NCBI GenBank assembly: GCA_028877005.1
Contig: JAGWPI010000146.1
Coordinates: forward strand, 1 to 12,770
Direction: 5' to 3'
Length of the DNA stretch: 12,770 nucleotides
DNA from: Bacteroidota bacterium
Lineage (GTDB): Bacteria > Bacteroidota > Bacteroidia > Chitinophagales > Chitinophagaceae
Each line of letters begins with the position of its first letter. Position 1 is the first letter of the stretch. A program made the position numbers and the translations under genes. This document shows, in pieces, positions 1 through 6,931 of the stretch. The notes beneath the pieces were generated by a model that saw nothing but the letters and a program-made list of their open reading frames with translations, ran no database searches and had not been told where the DNA came from.

Positions 1-54
1 CTTAATTTGCTTAATTTAATGCCAGCATCATTATTTTATGGCCCTGAGTTGTAA
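1..54 (+). CDS. Possible C-terminal tail of an upstream gene, cut by the window edge
   Basis: Reading frame 1 is open from the first base to a TAA at 52-54 and would encode a 17-residue tail ending in LFYGPEL; the other two plus frames hit stops within the first 20 bases. It lies 33 bases before the ATP-grasp gene on the same strand, the spacing expected of a preceding operon gene. Seventeen open codons are not significant on their own in DNA of this composition, so this is tentative. Its family cannot be identified from the tail. Confidence 0.35.
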   Translation, partial: LNLLNLMPASLFYGPEL

Positions 55-87
55 AAAAACAAATATTCATAACCGAAAATAAATATT

Positions 88-1041
88 ATGAAAAAAATAG
101 GTATTTTATATGGCAAAGAAAGAAGTTTTCCGGAAAATGTTATTGAACGAATTAATAGGAAACAAGCACCGGATATAATAGCAGAACCTGTTATTATTGA
201 CAAAGTATTGCAGGGTGAAGATGCCGGATATAGTGTTATTATAGATAGAATTAGCCAAGATGTGCCCTTTTATAGAGCCTTTTTAAAAAATGCAGCATTG
301 TGTGGTACTGCTGTTATTAATAACCCATTTTGGTGGAGTGCTGATGAAAAATTTTTTAATAATTGCCTGGCTACAAAAATAAATGTTCCTGTACCTAAAA
401 CAGTTATCCTACCCTCTAAATCGTTACCGGATGATACTACAGATGCATCATTTTCTAATTTGGCATATCCATTAAACTGGGATTATATTTTTAATTATGT
501 AGGATTTCCAGCTTACATGAAACCATTTGCAGGTGGTGGTTGGAAGCATGTATTTAAATTAGAAAACAAGGAAGATTTTTTTGATAAATACAATACCACC
601 GGACAATTGGTAATGTTATTACAAGAAGAAATTGTATTTGAAGAATATTACCGCTGCTATTGTATTGGAGGGAAACATGTTCGTATTATGCCTTATGAAC
701 CCCGTAATCCACATCATTTGCGCTATGATGCACACTTTAGTCCCTCAGCAGAAAAATTACAGGAAATGACAGAAATAGTTCTTCGTATTAATCAATACCT
801 AGGATATGATTTTAATACAGTAGAATTAGCCATTCGTAACGGCATACCCTTTGCGATAGATTTTTGCAATCCGGCACCTGATGCAGATAAACAAAGCGTT
901 GGCGAACAAAACTTTGAGTGGGTAGTTGAAACAGCTGCCAATTTTGCCATTGAGCGGGCTCTGCAACAACAGCCGGGTAAAGACAATTTAACTTGGGGAG
1001 AATACATAAAAAGAAGCGCTAACCAAACAAAACTATTTTAA
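88..1041 (+). CDS. ATP-grasp domain protein (RimK/glutathione-synthetase-like ligase)
   Basis: A 317-residue protein of the ATP-grasp superfamily, whose members activate a carboxylate as acyl phosphate and join it to an amine or similar nucleophile. The N-terminal half (about 1-135) resembles the pre-ATP-grasp region. The ATP-binding part shows K145 in YMKP followed by the glycine-rich loop G149-G151, and then an acidic stretch around LQEEIVFEE (179-187). Near the end, E246 in TVEL, D258 and N261 (AIDFCNPAP) fit the metal-binding triad seen in ATP-grasp enzymes. No signal peptide or membrane helix is visible, so it should be cytoplasmic. The ATG at 88 gives a normal N-terminus (MKKIGILYG). 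The next gene is also an amide-forming ligase, so the two probably act on one pathway. The substrate is unknown. The superfamily call is firm; the reaction is inference. Confidence 0.85.
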   Translation: MKKIGILYGKERSFPENVIERINRKQAPDIIAEPVIIDKVLQGEDAGYSVIIDRISQDVPFYRAFLKNAALCGTAVINNPFWWSADEKFFNNCLATKINVPVPKTVILPSKSLPDDTTDASFSNLAYPLNWDYIFNYVGFPAYMKPFAGGGWKHVFKLENKEDFFDKYNTTGQLVMLLQEEIVFEEYYRCYCIGGKHVRIMPYEPRNPHHLRYDAHFSPSAEKLQEMTEIVLRINQYLGYDFNTVELAIRNGIPFAIDFCNPAPDADKQSVGEQNFEWVVETAANFAIERALQQQPGKDNLTWGEYIKRSANQTKLF

Positions 1042-1058
1042 CCGTATTTCCGGTTAAA
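1037..1058 (+). other. Intercistronic hairpin between the two ligase genes
   Basis: TTTAACCG (1037-1044) and CGGTTAAA (1051-1058) are perfect 8-bp inverted arms around a 6-base loop. The stop codon of the ATP-grasp gene (1039-1041) lies inside the first arm. No T-run follows, so this does not look like a strong intrinsic terminator. It may shape mRNA stability, or the expression of the second ligase relative to the first. Confidence 0.5.
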
Positions 1059-1082
1059 CTTGTAATGATTAAAATTTACATT

Positions 1083-2192
1083 ATGTCAGCTCCAAACTTT
1101 CATCAATTTACGTTGGGTATAGAAGAAGAATATATGGTAATAGATCCTGTTTCAAGAGAGCTGAAAAGCCATGAGCAGAAAATTGTAGTAGAAGGACAAA
1201 AGTTTTTAAAAGATAAAGTAAAAGCAGAAATGCATCAGGCAGTAGTAGAAGTTGGAACTGACATATGCAAGAATGCACAAGAAGCTTTAGATGATATTGC
1301 TGCATTACGTGGCAATATAGCAGCCATTGCACATGGCATGGGGTTAGGTGTAGGCGCGGCAGGTACCCACCCTTTTAGCCATTGGAATAGCCAACTAATT
1401 ACCGATCATGATCGATACCATCAAATAGTGAATGAGTTGCAGGAAGCGGCACGTAGCAATTTAATTTTTGGCTTACATGTTCATGTAGGTGTAGAAGATA
1501 GAAAAATGGCTATTCATATTGCCAATAGTGCCCGTTATTTTTTACCACATGTTTATGCATTAAGCACTAATTCACCATTTTGGGAAGGACGTTTTACAGG
1601 TTACAAATCTTTCCGTTCAAAAGTTTTTGATAAATTTCCTCGAACAGGTATACCAGATCACTTTCAAAGTATTGAAGCTTATGAAGCTTATGTAGAGTTA
1701 CTTATTAAAACCAACTGTATTGATAATGCCAAAAAAATTTGGTGGGATGTACGAGTGCATCCTTTTTTCAATACAGTTGAATTTCGAATTTGCGATGTGC
1801 CATTAAAAATAAAAGAAACCATTGCTATTGCTGCCCTATTTCAGGCTATATGTGCTAAATTATACTTATTACGCTCCCAAAACCTTAACTTCATTTCTTA
1901 CCAACGTGCTCTGATTAATGAAAATAAATGGCGTGCCAGCCGTTATGGTATAGATAGTACCCTAATTGACTTTGGCAAAGAAACTGAGGTACCCACCCGA
2001 CAACTCATTTTAGAGTTATTAGATTTTGTAGATGATGTAGTAGATGAATTAGATGCTAGGGAAGCCTTGCAATATATTCATACCATTTTAAAAGAGGGTA
2101 CCGGCGCCGACAAACAAATTCAAGTGTACCAAACTACCAATAGTTTACCTACTGTGGTAGATTTTATTCAGTCTCAATTTTTACTTTGTTAG
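1083..2192 (+). CDS. Carboxylate-amine ligase, YbdK / glutamate-cysteine ligase 2 (GCS2) family
   Basis: From the ATG at 1083 the protein has 369 residues, near the usual YbdK length. An in-frame ATG at 1065 would add six residues (MIKIYI). I prefer 1083 because the family core starts soon after it with FTLGIEEEY (9-17). Other hallmarks are the acidic/histidine segment AEMHQAVVEVG (48-58), AAGTHPFSHW (92-101), LHVHVGV (131-137) and, further on, EFRICDVPL; these form the glutamine-synthetase-like ATP and metal site of the GCS2 fold. The family joins a carboxylate to an amine using ATP, and some members have weak glutamate-cysteine ligase activity, but the true substrate of most is unknown. It is predicted to be cytoplasmic. 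It follows the ATP-grasp gene on the same strand, with a hairpin between them, which suggests a two-step ligase pathway. Family assignment is strong; role is inferred. Confidence 0.9.
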   Translation: MSAPNFHQFTLGIEEEYMVIDPVSRELKSHEQKIVVEGQKFLKDKVKAEMHQAVVEVGTDICKNAQEALDDIAALRGNIAAIAHGMGLGVGAAGTHPFSHWNSQLITDHDRYHQIVNELQEAARSNLIFGLHVHVGVEDRKMAIHIANSARYFLPHVYALSTNSPFWEGRFTGYKSFRSKVFDKFPRTGIPDHFQSIEAYEAYVELLIKTNCIDNAKKIWWDVRVHPFFNTVEFRICDVPLKIKETIAIAALFQAICAKLYLLRSQNLNFISYQRALINENKWRASRYGIDSTLIDFGKETEVPTRQLILELLDFVDDVVDELDAREALQYIHTILKEGTGADKQIQVYQTTNSLPTVVDFIQSQFLLC

Positions 2193-2237
2193 TATAATTA
2201 TTGCATAATTTTTCAATACATTTAATAATAGGGCAAC

Positions 2238-2265
2238 GTTAACAGTCTATTTTGTTAACTTTTTT
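2238..2265 (+). terminator. Weak intrinsic terminator after the ligase pair
   Basis: GTTAACA (2238-2244) and TGTTAAC (2253-2259) pair perfectly around an 8-base loop and are followed by six T residues (2260-2265). The stem is short and AT-rich, so termination may be partial. It lies 46 bases past the carboxylate-amine ligase stop and separates that unit from the sigma-factor unit. Confidence 0.5.
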
Positions 2266-2296
2266 GAATAATAAAGTAATTTCAATAAAATTTTGC

Positions 2297-2329
2297 ATGC
2301 TAAGGCAGCAATAAAGTATTGCCAAGCAT
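2297..2329 (+). promoter_or_regulatory. Structured leader in front of the sigma-factor gene
   Basis: GCAATA (2308-2313) and TATTGC (2317-2322) form a tight 6-bp hairpin with a 3-base loop. ATGCT (2297-2301) and AGCAT (2325-2329) can close an outer helix around it with unequal internal loops. The structure ends 7 bases before the first possible start codon (TTG at 2337), so it could affect initiation of the sigma factor. I found no convincing TAnnTTTG-type promoter in the 144 bases upstream of 2337. The fold is by eye only. Confidence 0.3.
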
Positions 2330-2336
2330 CTGAAGA

Positions 2337-2900
2337 TTGTTAACATATATAAACCTGCCCCCGTTGACAGAGTTTGAATTAATTAAAGGCTGTATAAAGC
2401 AACAGGCAAATTGCCAGCGTATGCTCTATGAGCAGTATGCAGGCAAATTAATGGCTGTTTGTTTGCGTTATGCCAAAGACGCAATGGAGGCGGAAGATAT
2501 GCTGCAAGACGCGTTTGTGAGAATTTTTAACTACATAAACCAATTTAAATTTGAAGGTTCATTTGAAGGGTGGATGCGCAGAATAACCGTAAATGTAGCT
2601 TTAAAATATTTACAGAAAAAAAAGTTACAATTTGCGGAAGTAAATGAACAACAAGCTACCGAAGCACAAGTACCTGCAATGGCTTATAGCCATTTAGGTG
2701 AGGAGATTTTAATGCAACTCATTCAACAATTACCTACAGGATACAAAATTGTGTTTAATCTAAATGTAATTGAAGGATACAGCCATGAAGAAATTGCTGA
2801 CATGCTAAATATAAAAGCCAGTACAAGTAGAAGCCAATTAGTAAAAGCAAGAAAAATTTTACAAGAACAAATTATACAATTACAAAAAATTGCTGTTTAA
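2337..2900 (+). CDS. RNA polymerase ECF-type sigma-70 factor
   Basis: A small sigma factor with only regions 2 and 4, as in the ECF group. Region 2 covers RMLYEQYAGKLMAVCLRYA through the EAEDMLQDAFVRIF core-binding helix and the GWMRRITVNVAL DNA-melting segment. Region 4 is at the C-terminus: LPTGYKIVFNLNVIEGYSHE leads into the helix-turn-helix EEIADMLNIKASTSRSQLVKAR. The reading frame has no ATG ahead of region 2: a TGA at 2331 closes it, and the first in-frame ATG (2421) would remove part of region 2. The start must therefore be TTG at 2337 (187 residues) or TTG at 2364 (178 residues, LTEFELIKGC, closest to family N-termini), or another non-ATG codon. The stop overlaps the next start by one base (TAATG), so the pair is translationally coupled. 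Regulon unknown; control of envelope genes by the partner protein is inferred. Confidence 0.9.
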   Translation: MLTYINLPPLTEFELIKGCIKQQANCQRMLYEQYAGKLMAVCLRYAKDAMEAEDMLQDAFVRIFNYINQFKFEGSFEGWMRRITVNVALKYLQKKKLQFAEVNEQQATEAQVPAMAYSHLGEEILMQLIQQLPTGYKIVFNLNVIEGYSHEEIADMLNIKASTSRSQLVKARKILQEQIIQLQKIAV

Positions 2901-4300
2901 TGAATGATGAATTAATGGATGATTTTTTCAGGAATAAACTGAAAAATTACTCCGCTCCCGTTCCTCCACATTTATGGGAGAAAATTATAAACGATAAACA
3001 AAAAAAGCCCAAAGTATTTTGGCTAAGTTCATCCAAAAAATGGCTGGGCATAGCAGCTTTTTTTATTTTAATGGCCGGCAGCATTTCGCTATATTTTTTT
3101 ACAACCACCAAAACATCTATTATTGAACAAAATACTACTCACAAAAAAAATATCCAACCAGCACCTTCTAATCTTCAATCACTTCAGGTAATACCTAATA
3201 AACAAACAAATCAAACTAATAGCAATGCAGAAAATGCCCAACAACACCCACAATTAAATACAACCAATACTAATCCATACAATCAGGCATTGGTTAATAC
3301 TTATCTATCTTCAGGCAAAGACAAAACAACTAAAAACACATTTACAGAAAATATAACAACACCCACTAACAGGAACACAGAAAACAAGGTAACCTCAGAT
3401 CAACAAATTACTGATAAAAATTATTGGCATTACAATAAAGTACAAGCATTCCCTTCTTTTAAAAATTCTTTATTATATAATACGAATGCATTGCACTTAC
3501 CACCACTTAATTTAAGACGAATTTTAGGTTTAGATGCCTGCCCTAATGCAAATGGCAATCAACGCAACGATTGGTATATAGAATTATATGGTGCACCGAA
3601 TTATACTTTTAAATCAATGATAAGCAATGGGATTAGTGCCAATTATTTACAGAAAAAAGACAGTAGCGAACACATGAAGGGGGGCTTTACTTTTGGCGCC
3701 CGTTTCAGTAAAACCATTGGTACACATACTTACTTAAAGCTAGGCCTTCAATATAGCCAAGTAAATGAATTATTCAATCAACGTAAAGAAGACCAAACAC
3801 AAACTACCACCGTTATAGTAAGACGAACCATTACTACCCCACAAGGAACAACAACTGTAATAGATACTTCTTCAGTAACACAAATTGGATATAGAGTAAT
3901 TAGAAGCATGAATCATTACAAAAATGTAGAGCTACCCATAATGATAGGCTATGAATTTGGCTTACCGGGTGCTAATTGGAGAATAACCATAAATGGTGGA
4001 CTCATTTTTGACCTTTCCTCATGGTATATGGGCGAAACATTAGATACTAGTTTACAAGTAGTAAGTATAAATAGTAAATCAAATAATGGAGCTTATCAGC
4101 ATTCATTCAATACAAGCCTTTATGGTAGTTTAGGAATTTATAGGAGAATTTCAGATCAAATGGATGTATTTGCCGAGCCTTATTTTAGATATAATATTTT
4201 AGGCACTAATAGCCTGTATGGAGTTAATCAACGTTTTGGAGCTGTAGGCTTGAATATAGGCACACGCATTCTATTAAATGGAAGAAGGCAGCATTTATAA
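2900..4300 (+). CDS. Membrane-anchored outer-membrane beta-barrel protein, putative anti-sigma partner
   Basis: A 466-residue protein in four parts. Residues 1-47 are charged and probably cytoplasmic, with a VPPHLWEKI segment (21-29) of the kind I associate with proteins encoded next to Bacteroidota sigma factors. Residues 48-67 form one hydrophobic helix with K46-K47 on its cytoplasmic side. About 70-210 is a low-complexity linker rich in Asn, Thr and Gln. About 220-466 shows alternating amphipathic strands and turns (DWYIELYGAPNYTF, GFTFGARFSKTIG, YLKLGLQYSQ, AVGLNIGTRIL) typical of a small outer-membrane barrel. The start codon overlaps the sigma-factor stop, the classic arrangement for an anti-sigma factor. 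I infer that the N-terminus holds the sigma factor and the barrel reports on the envelope. An alternative is a plain outer-membrane protein with an unusually long signal peptide, cleaved after the hydrophobic stretch. Confidence 0.75.
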   Translation: MNDELMDDFFRNKLKNYSAPVPPHLWEKIINDKQKKPKVFWLSSSKKWLGIAAFFILMAGSISLYFFTTTKTSIIEQNTTHKKNIQPAPSNLQSLQVIPNKQTNQTNSNAENAQQHPQLNTTNTNPYNQALVNTYLSSGKDKTTKNTFTENITTPTNRNTENKVTSDQQITDKNYWHYNKVQAFPSFKNSLLYNTNALHLPPLNLRRILGLDACPNANGNQRNDWYIELYGAPNYTFKSMISNGISANYLQKKDSSEHMKGGFTFGARFSKTIGTHTYLKLGLQYSQVNELFNQRKEDQTQTTTVIVRRTITTPQGTTTVIDTSSVTQIGYRVIRSMNHYKNVELPIMIGYEFGLPGANWRITINGGLIFDLSSWYMGETLDTSLQVVSINSKSNNGAYQHSFNTSLYGSLGIYRRISDQMDVFAEPYFRYNILGTNSLYGVNQRFGAVGLNIGTRILLNGRRQHL

Positions 4301-4325
4301 ATCATAGCATATCTTATTTGTAACC

Positions 4326-5321
4326 ATGAAAAAATTATTTTTTTATATAATTATTACGAGCTTAATACTTGTAGGGTGTAAAAAAGATTTTTCAGACGAA
4401 TTTACAGCCTATCAAGGTATGCAGTTTAATGATACTACTTGGACAAACGATTCTATTAATAGCAGTCTATCTGATTCATTTCAATCTAAAATTGGATTAA
4501 ACACCGCATATACACACACATTTAAACCCAACAATGATACTGCTTTTTGGATAAAAGATGATATACAAATAAAAATTATTTCAAATGCTTGTACTTATCA
4601 AAACAATCCACTAAATATTGTGTCAGACTCTGTTCAACTTCAACTCATTCAAGTTAAAAAAAGGGGCGATTTTATTCGTTATCTGCTTTCTACAACATCC
4701 AATCAACATCCTTTAGTATGTGCCTCTGATTTTTTTGTAAGTTGTTTTGCCAACAATCAGCCCATTTCTATTGCACCCAACAAACCCATTACTATACAAT
4801 GGATGGATGATGATGCTGTAAATGGAATGGAATATTATTCAGGCATAAACTTTTTAGGTGGATTATCTGCAAATATTAGTGGTATAAATTGGCAACCAGA
4901 CAATGCCGGCACCGTTAGCAATTGGGATACCCTCATTAATGGAATACATCAAACCGGATATCGATTACAATCGCCACACATGCAATGGTTTGGTGCCAAC
5001 TATTTAATGGATACTACACAAGGCACCACCAATTTAAATGTAGTTTTGCCCTTAAACTTTACCAACAAAAACACGCTGGTATTTGCTGTATTTAATAATG
5101 TAAGGTCAGTTGTTCGTTTAACAGCTTCTGCTCCTGAAAAAGAATTTTATGCTACACATATTCCCACTAATGCAAATATTACAATTGTCAGCATTTCGCT
5201 TATTAATAACAATTTATATGTAGGTAGTAAAATATTATATGGCGTTACCAGTAATTTACAAAAAATATTTCCCAATGTAATTGGTGTGCAAGACTTAAAT
5301 GCATTTCTTAATAGTCTTTAA
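4326..5321 (+). CDS. Predicted lipoprotein of unknown function, third gene of the sigma-factor unit
   Basis: 331 residues starting with a short lipoprotein signal peptide: MKK, a hydrophobic core, and the lipobox L15-V-G-C18, so Cys18 should be lipidated after SPII cleavage. The mature protein begins CKKDFSDEF; lysines and acidic residues right after the Cys resemble the surface-export signal known for Bacteroidota lipoproteins, so it may be displayed outside the cell. The region of about 75-165 (DIQIKIISNACTYQN, LQLIQVKKRGDFIRYLL, ASDFFVSCFANNQPI) loosely resembles a beta-sandwich pattern seen in other Bacteroidota lipoproteins, but I cannot name the domain with confidence. The rest has no recognised motif. 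It starts 25 bases after the barrel protein and probably shares its transcript. It could be an effector or sensor of the same envelope system. Confidence 0.75.
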   Translation: MKKLFFYIIITSLILVGCKKDFSDEFTAYQGMQFNDTTWTNDSINSSLSDSFQSKIGLNTAYTHTFKPNNDTAFWIKDDIQIKIISNACTYQNNPLNIVSDSVQLQLIQVKKRGDFIRYLLSTTSNQHPLVCASDFFVSCFANNQPISIAPNKPITIQWMDDDAVNGMEYYSGINFLGGLSANISGINWQPDNAGTVSNWDTLINGIHQTGYRLQSPHMQWFGANYLMDTTQGTTNLNVVLPLNFTNKNTLVFAVFNNVRSVVRLTASAPEKEFYATHIPTNANITIVSISLINNNLYVGSKILYGVTSNLQKIFPNVIGVQDLNAFLNSL

Positions 5322-5341
5322 GAAATCTCAAATATTTCGCA

Positions 5342-6301
5342 TTATTTAAAATTAAATAGTGTTGCTGTAAATATGGCACGTTCACGTTTTTTGAATAGAA
5401 CATCCCAATTACCTTTATATCGTAAAATAGCTGGTACTAGTAGATTTTTATAGTGGGTCATTTCAACTTCCATGCTTACCTCAAAATCATACAATCCGGC
5501 TTTATAGCTTAAAACGTATCTTCTACCTTGCACTTCCAAAGTATTTGTATTAAACCAAGTAACCATTTCGTCTACCACAACATCGTTAAGTTGTGCAGCA
5601 GTTAAATCTTCTTTTGGTGTAATGGAAAATACATAGCATAATTGTTGATGGTATTCTTGAATATCCAAGCGATAATTATATAGTTTATGGGCTTTTTCAT
5701 CATACAAATCTAATTTGTTGCCAATAAATGGAATACCGGCTATTTTTTTCCCGGGATTAAAAAACAACATTTTTAATTGTTCTTTATGCTTATCTATACC
5801 CGATTTTGTGGCAGTAGAAATTTCATGGCCTTTAACAATATTATTTTCACCACAAATAGTTCCTTTTGTAAAAAATAAAGCTGCATACAATTCGGGGGTA
5901 AGATAATTGTATTGATGTTTTTTGTTATAAAAATCTCCTGTTGTTTTTTCTTCTAATACATCCATGGTTCGGCAACCATGTACATAATTTTGTTGAATTT
6001 TACTGTAAAGAGAGGCAATGGTATTGCCGGCTTTATTTTTCATTTGAATATCGTTATAAGCCATATAACCCAATACCCTTAAGTTTCGGAATGCTTTATA
6101 AAAAGTAGTATCTTCTTTTATTTGCTGCAGTAATTTTTCATAATTAAAGTTGGTACGCACCATTACTTCGGGCAAAGTAAATTGTCCTGCCTTGCCAAAA
6201 CCTACTGTTGTATCTGCCAAGGAAGGATGCAGGGTAGTATCTTGCGCAAACAAAAAAGAAACCGCGCATAATTGTACAACCATTAGTTGTAACCACTTCA
6301 T
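5342..6301 (-). CDS. Exported protein of unknown function, coupled to peptide deformylase
   Basis: 319 residues with a clear Sec signal peptide (MKWLQLMVVQLCAVSFLFAQ), probable cleavage at about 19/20 (FLFA-Q). The mature protein starts with a polar stretch, then FTLPEVMVR (41-49) and a charged helical segment EKLLQQIKEDTTFYKAFRNLR (55-75) that I recognise as recurring in Chitinophagaceae hypothetical proteins. The rest is mixed alpha/beta with no catalytic motif I can identify; two cysteines (in VHGCRT and GTICGEN) could pair in the periplasm. No lipobox and no membrane helix after the signal peptide. Its ATG (6301-6299) overlaps the deformylase stop in an ATGA arrangement, so it is translated from the same mRNA. 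The 3' end faces the lipoprotein gene with only 20 bases between stops. Function unknown. Confidence 0.8.
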   Translation of the reverse strand: MKWLQLMVVQLCAVSFLFAQDTTLHPSLADTTVGFGKAGQFTLPEVMVRTNFNYEKLLQQIKEDTTFYKAFRNLRVLGYMAYNDIQMKNKAGNTIASLYSKIQQNYVHGCRTMDVLEEKTTGDFYNKKHQYNYLTPELYAALFFTKGTICGENNIVKGHEISTATKSGIDKHKEQLKMLFFNPGKKIAGIPFIGNKLDLYDEKAHKLYNYRLDIQEYHQQLCYVFSITPKEDLTAAQLNDVVVDEMVTWFNTNTLEVQGRRYVLSYKAGLYDFEVSMEVEMTHYKNLLVPAILRYKGNWDVLFKKRERAIFTATLFNFK

Positions 6302-6873
6302 TTTGCAAAAATCATTTTATAATCTACTTTCACTTTGCCTTTACTGATATCATTCAGTTTGCCTTGTAGTAATTTCTTTTTAAGAGGCTTTAAATAATCT
6401 ATAAATAACTTTCCGTCTATATGGTCATATTCGTGTTGAATAATTCTGGCTGTTAACCCTGTAAATGTAGTTTTATGTTGCACAAAGTGTTCATCCAAAT
6501 ACTCCAGTGTTATTAGTTCAGGCCGTTGTATATCTTCTCTTATTTTAGGAATACTTAAACACCCTTCGTTGTACACCCATTCTTCGCCTTCTAAACCTAC
6601 CATCTTTGCATTAATAAATACTTTTTTAATGCCCGGTTCATCAGGATAAGTTTCATCCTCTTCTTCCATATTAGCAAAAATTTGGGCACTATCCATTACA
6701 AATATGCGAATGGGTTTATTAATTTGAGGGCCTGCTAATCCTACACCATTGCTAGCATACATTGTTTCCCACATATCATCAATTAAAGTAGATAATCCTT
6801 CATAATCGGCTGTTATAGGTGCTGCCGGTTTTCTTAAAATAGGGTTGCCATAGGCTACAATAGGTAAAATCAT
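6298..6873 (-). CDS. def: Peptide deformylase
   Basis: Removes the formyl group from the N-terminal methionine of new proteins, in the cytoplasm at the ribosome. From the ATG at 6873 the protein has 191 residues and begins MILPIVAYGNPILRK, the normal N-terminus of the family; an in-frame TTG at 6888 would add five residues and is less likely. All three signature motifs are present: GVGLAGPQ (43-50), EGCLS with metal ligand C105 (103-107), and HEYDH (147-151) with ligands H147 and H151 and catalytic E148. The acidic loop between motifs one and two (about 69-81, EEEDE) is a lineage insertion. It lies 58 bases after ruvX and overlaps the following exported-protein gene by four bases. A possible promoter lies in the gap to ruvX. 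Confidence 0.96.
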   Translation of the reverse strand: MILPIVAYGNPILRKPAAPITADYEGLSTLIDDMWETMYASNGVGLAGPQINKPIRIFVMDSAQIFANMEEEDETYPDEPGIKKVFINAKMVGLEGEEWVYNEGCLSIPKIREDIQRPELITLEYLDEHFVQHKTTFTGLTARIIQHEYDHIDGKLFIDYLKPLKKKLLQGKLNDISKGKVKVDYKMIFAK

Positions 6874-6912
6874 ATACAAAAAAAACAAAGTTTTACAATA
6901 AAAAAAGTTCTA

Positions 6913-6920
6913 CAAAGATA
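6913..6920 (-). promoter_or_regulatory. Candidate Bacteroidota -7 promoter element ahead of def
   Basis: On the minus strand the bases read TATCTTTG, an exact match to the Bacteroidota -7 consensus TAnnTTTG, placed 39 bases before the def ATG in the 58-base gap after ruvX. No TTTG is present at the expected 19-21-base spacing; the nearest lies 29 bases upstream. It may give def its own transcript in addition to read-through from ruvX. Confidence 0.3.
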
Positions 6921-6931
6921 GTTGAATGCGG

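Noticed and set aside
792..1007. Minus-strand open frame of 71 codons inside the ATP-grasp gene.
   Set aside because: Antisense shadow of a gene with clear conserved motifs; its translation shows no motif.
1108..1332. Minus-strand open frame, leucine-rich translation, opposite the carboxylate-amine ligase.
   Set aside because: The apparent hydrophobicity arises from the reverse complement of Lys/Glu/Gln-rich codons; it lies wholly inside a well-supported gene.
2297..2314. A five-codon open frame (ATG to TAA) in the sigma-factor leader that could be a regulatory upstream ORF.
   Set aside because: Such short frames are expected by chance, and it has no recognisable codon pattern for attenuation.
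5322..5338. GAAAT / ATTTC inverted repeat between the convergent stops, as a bidirectional terminator.
   Set aside because: Only five AT-rich pairs with no clean T-run on either strand.
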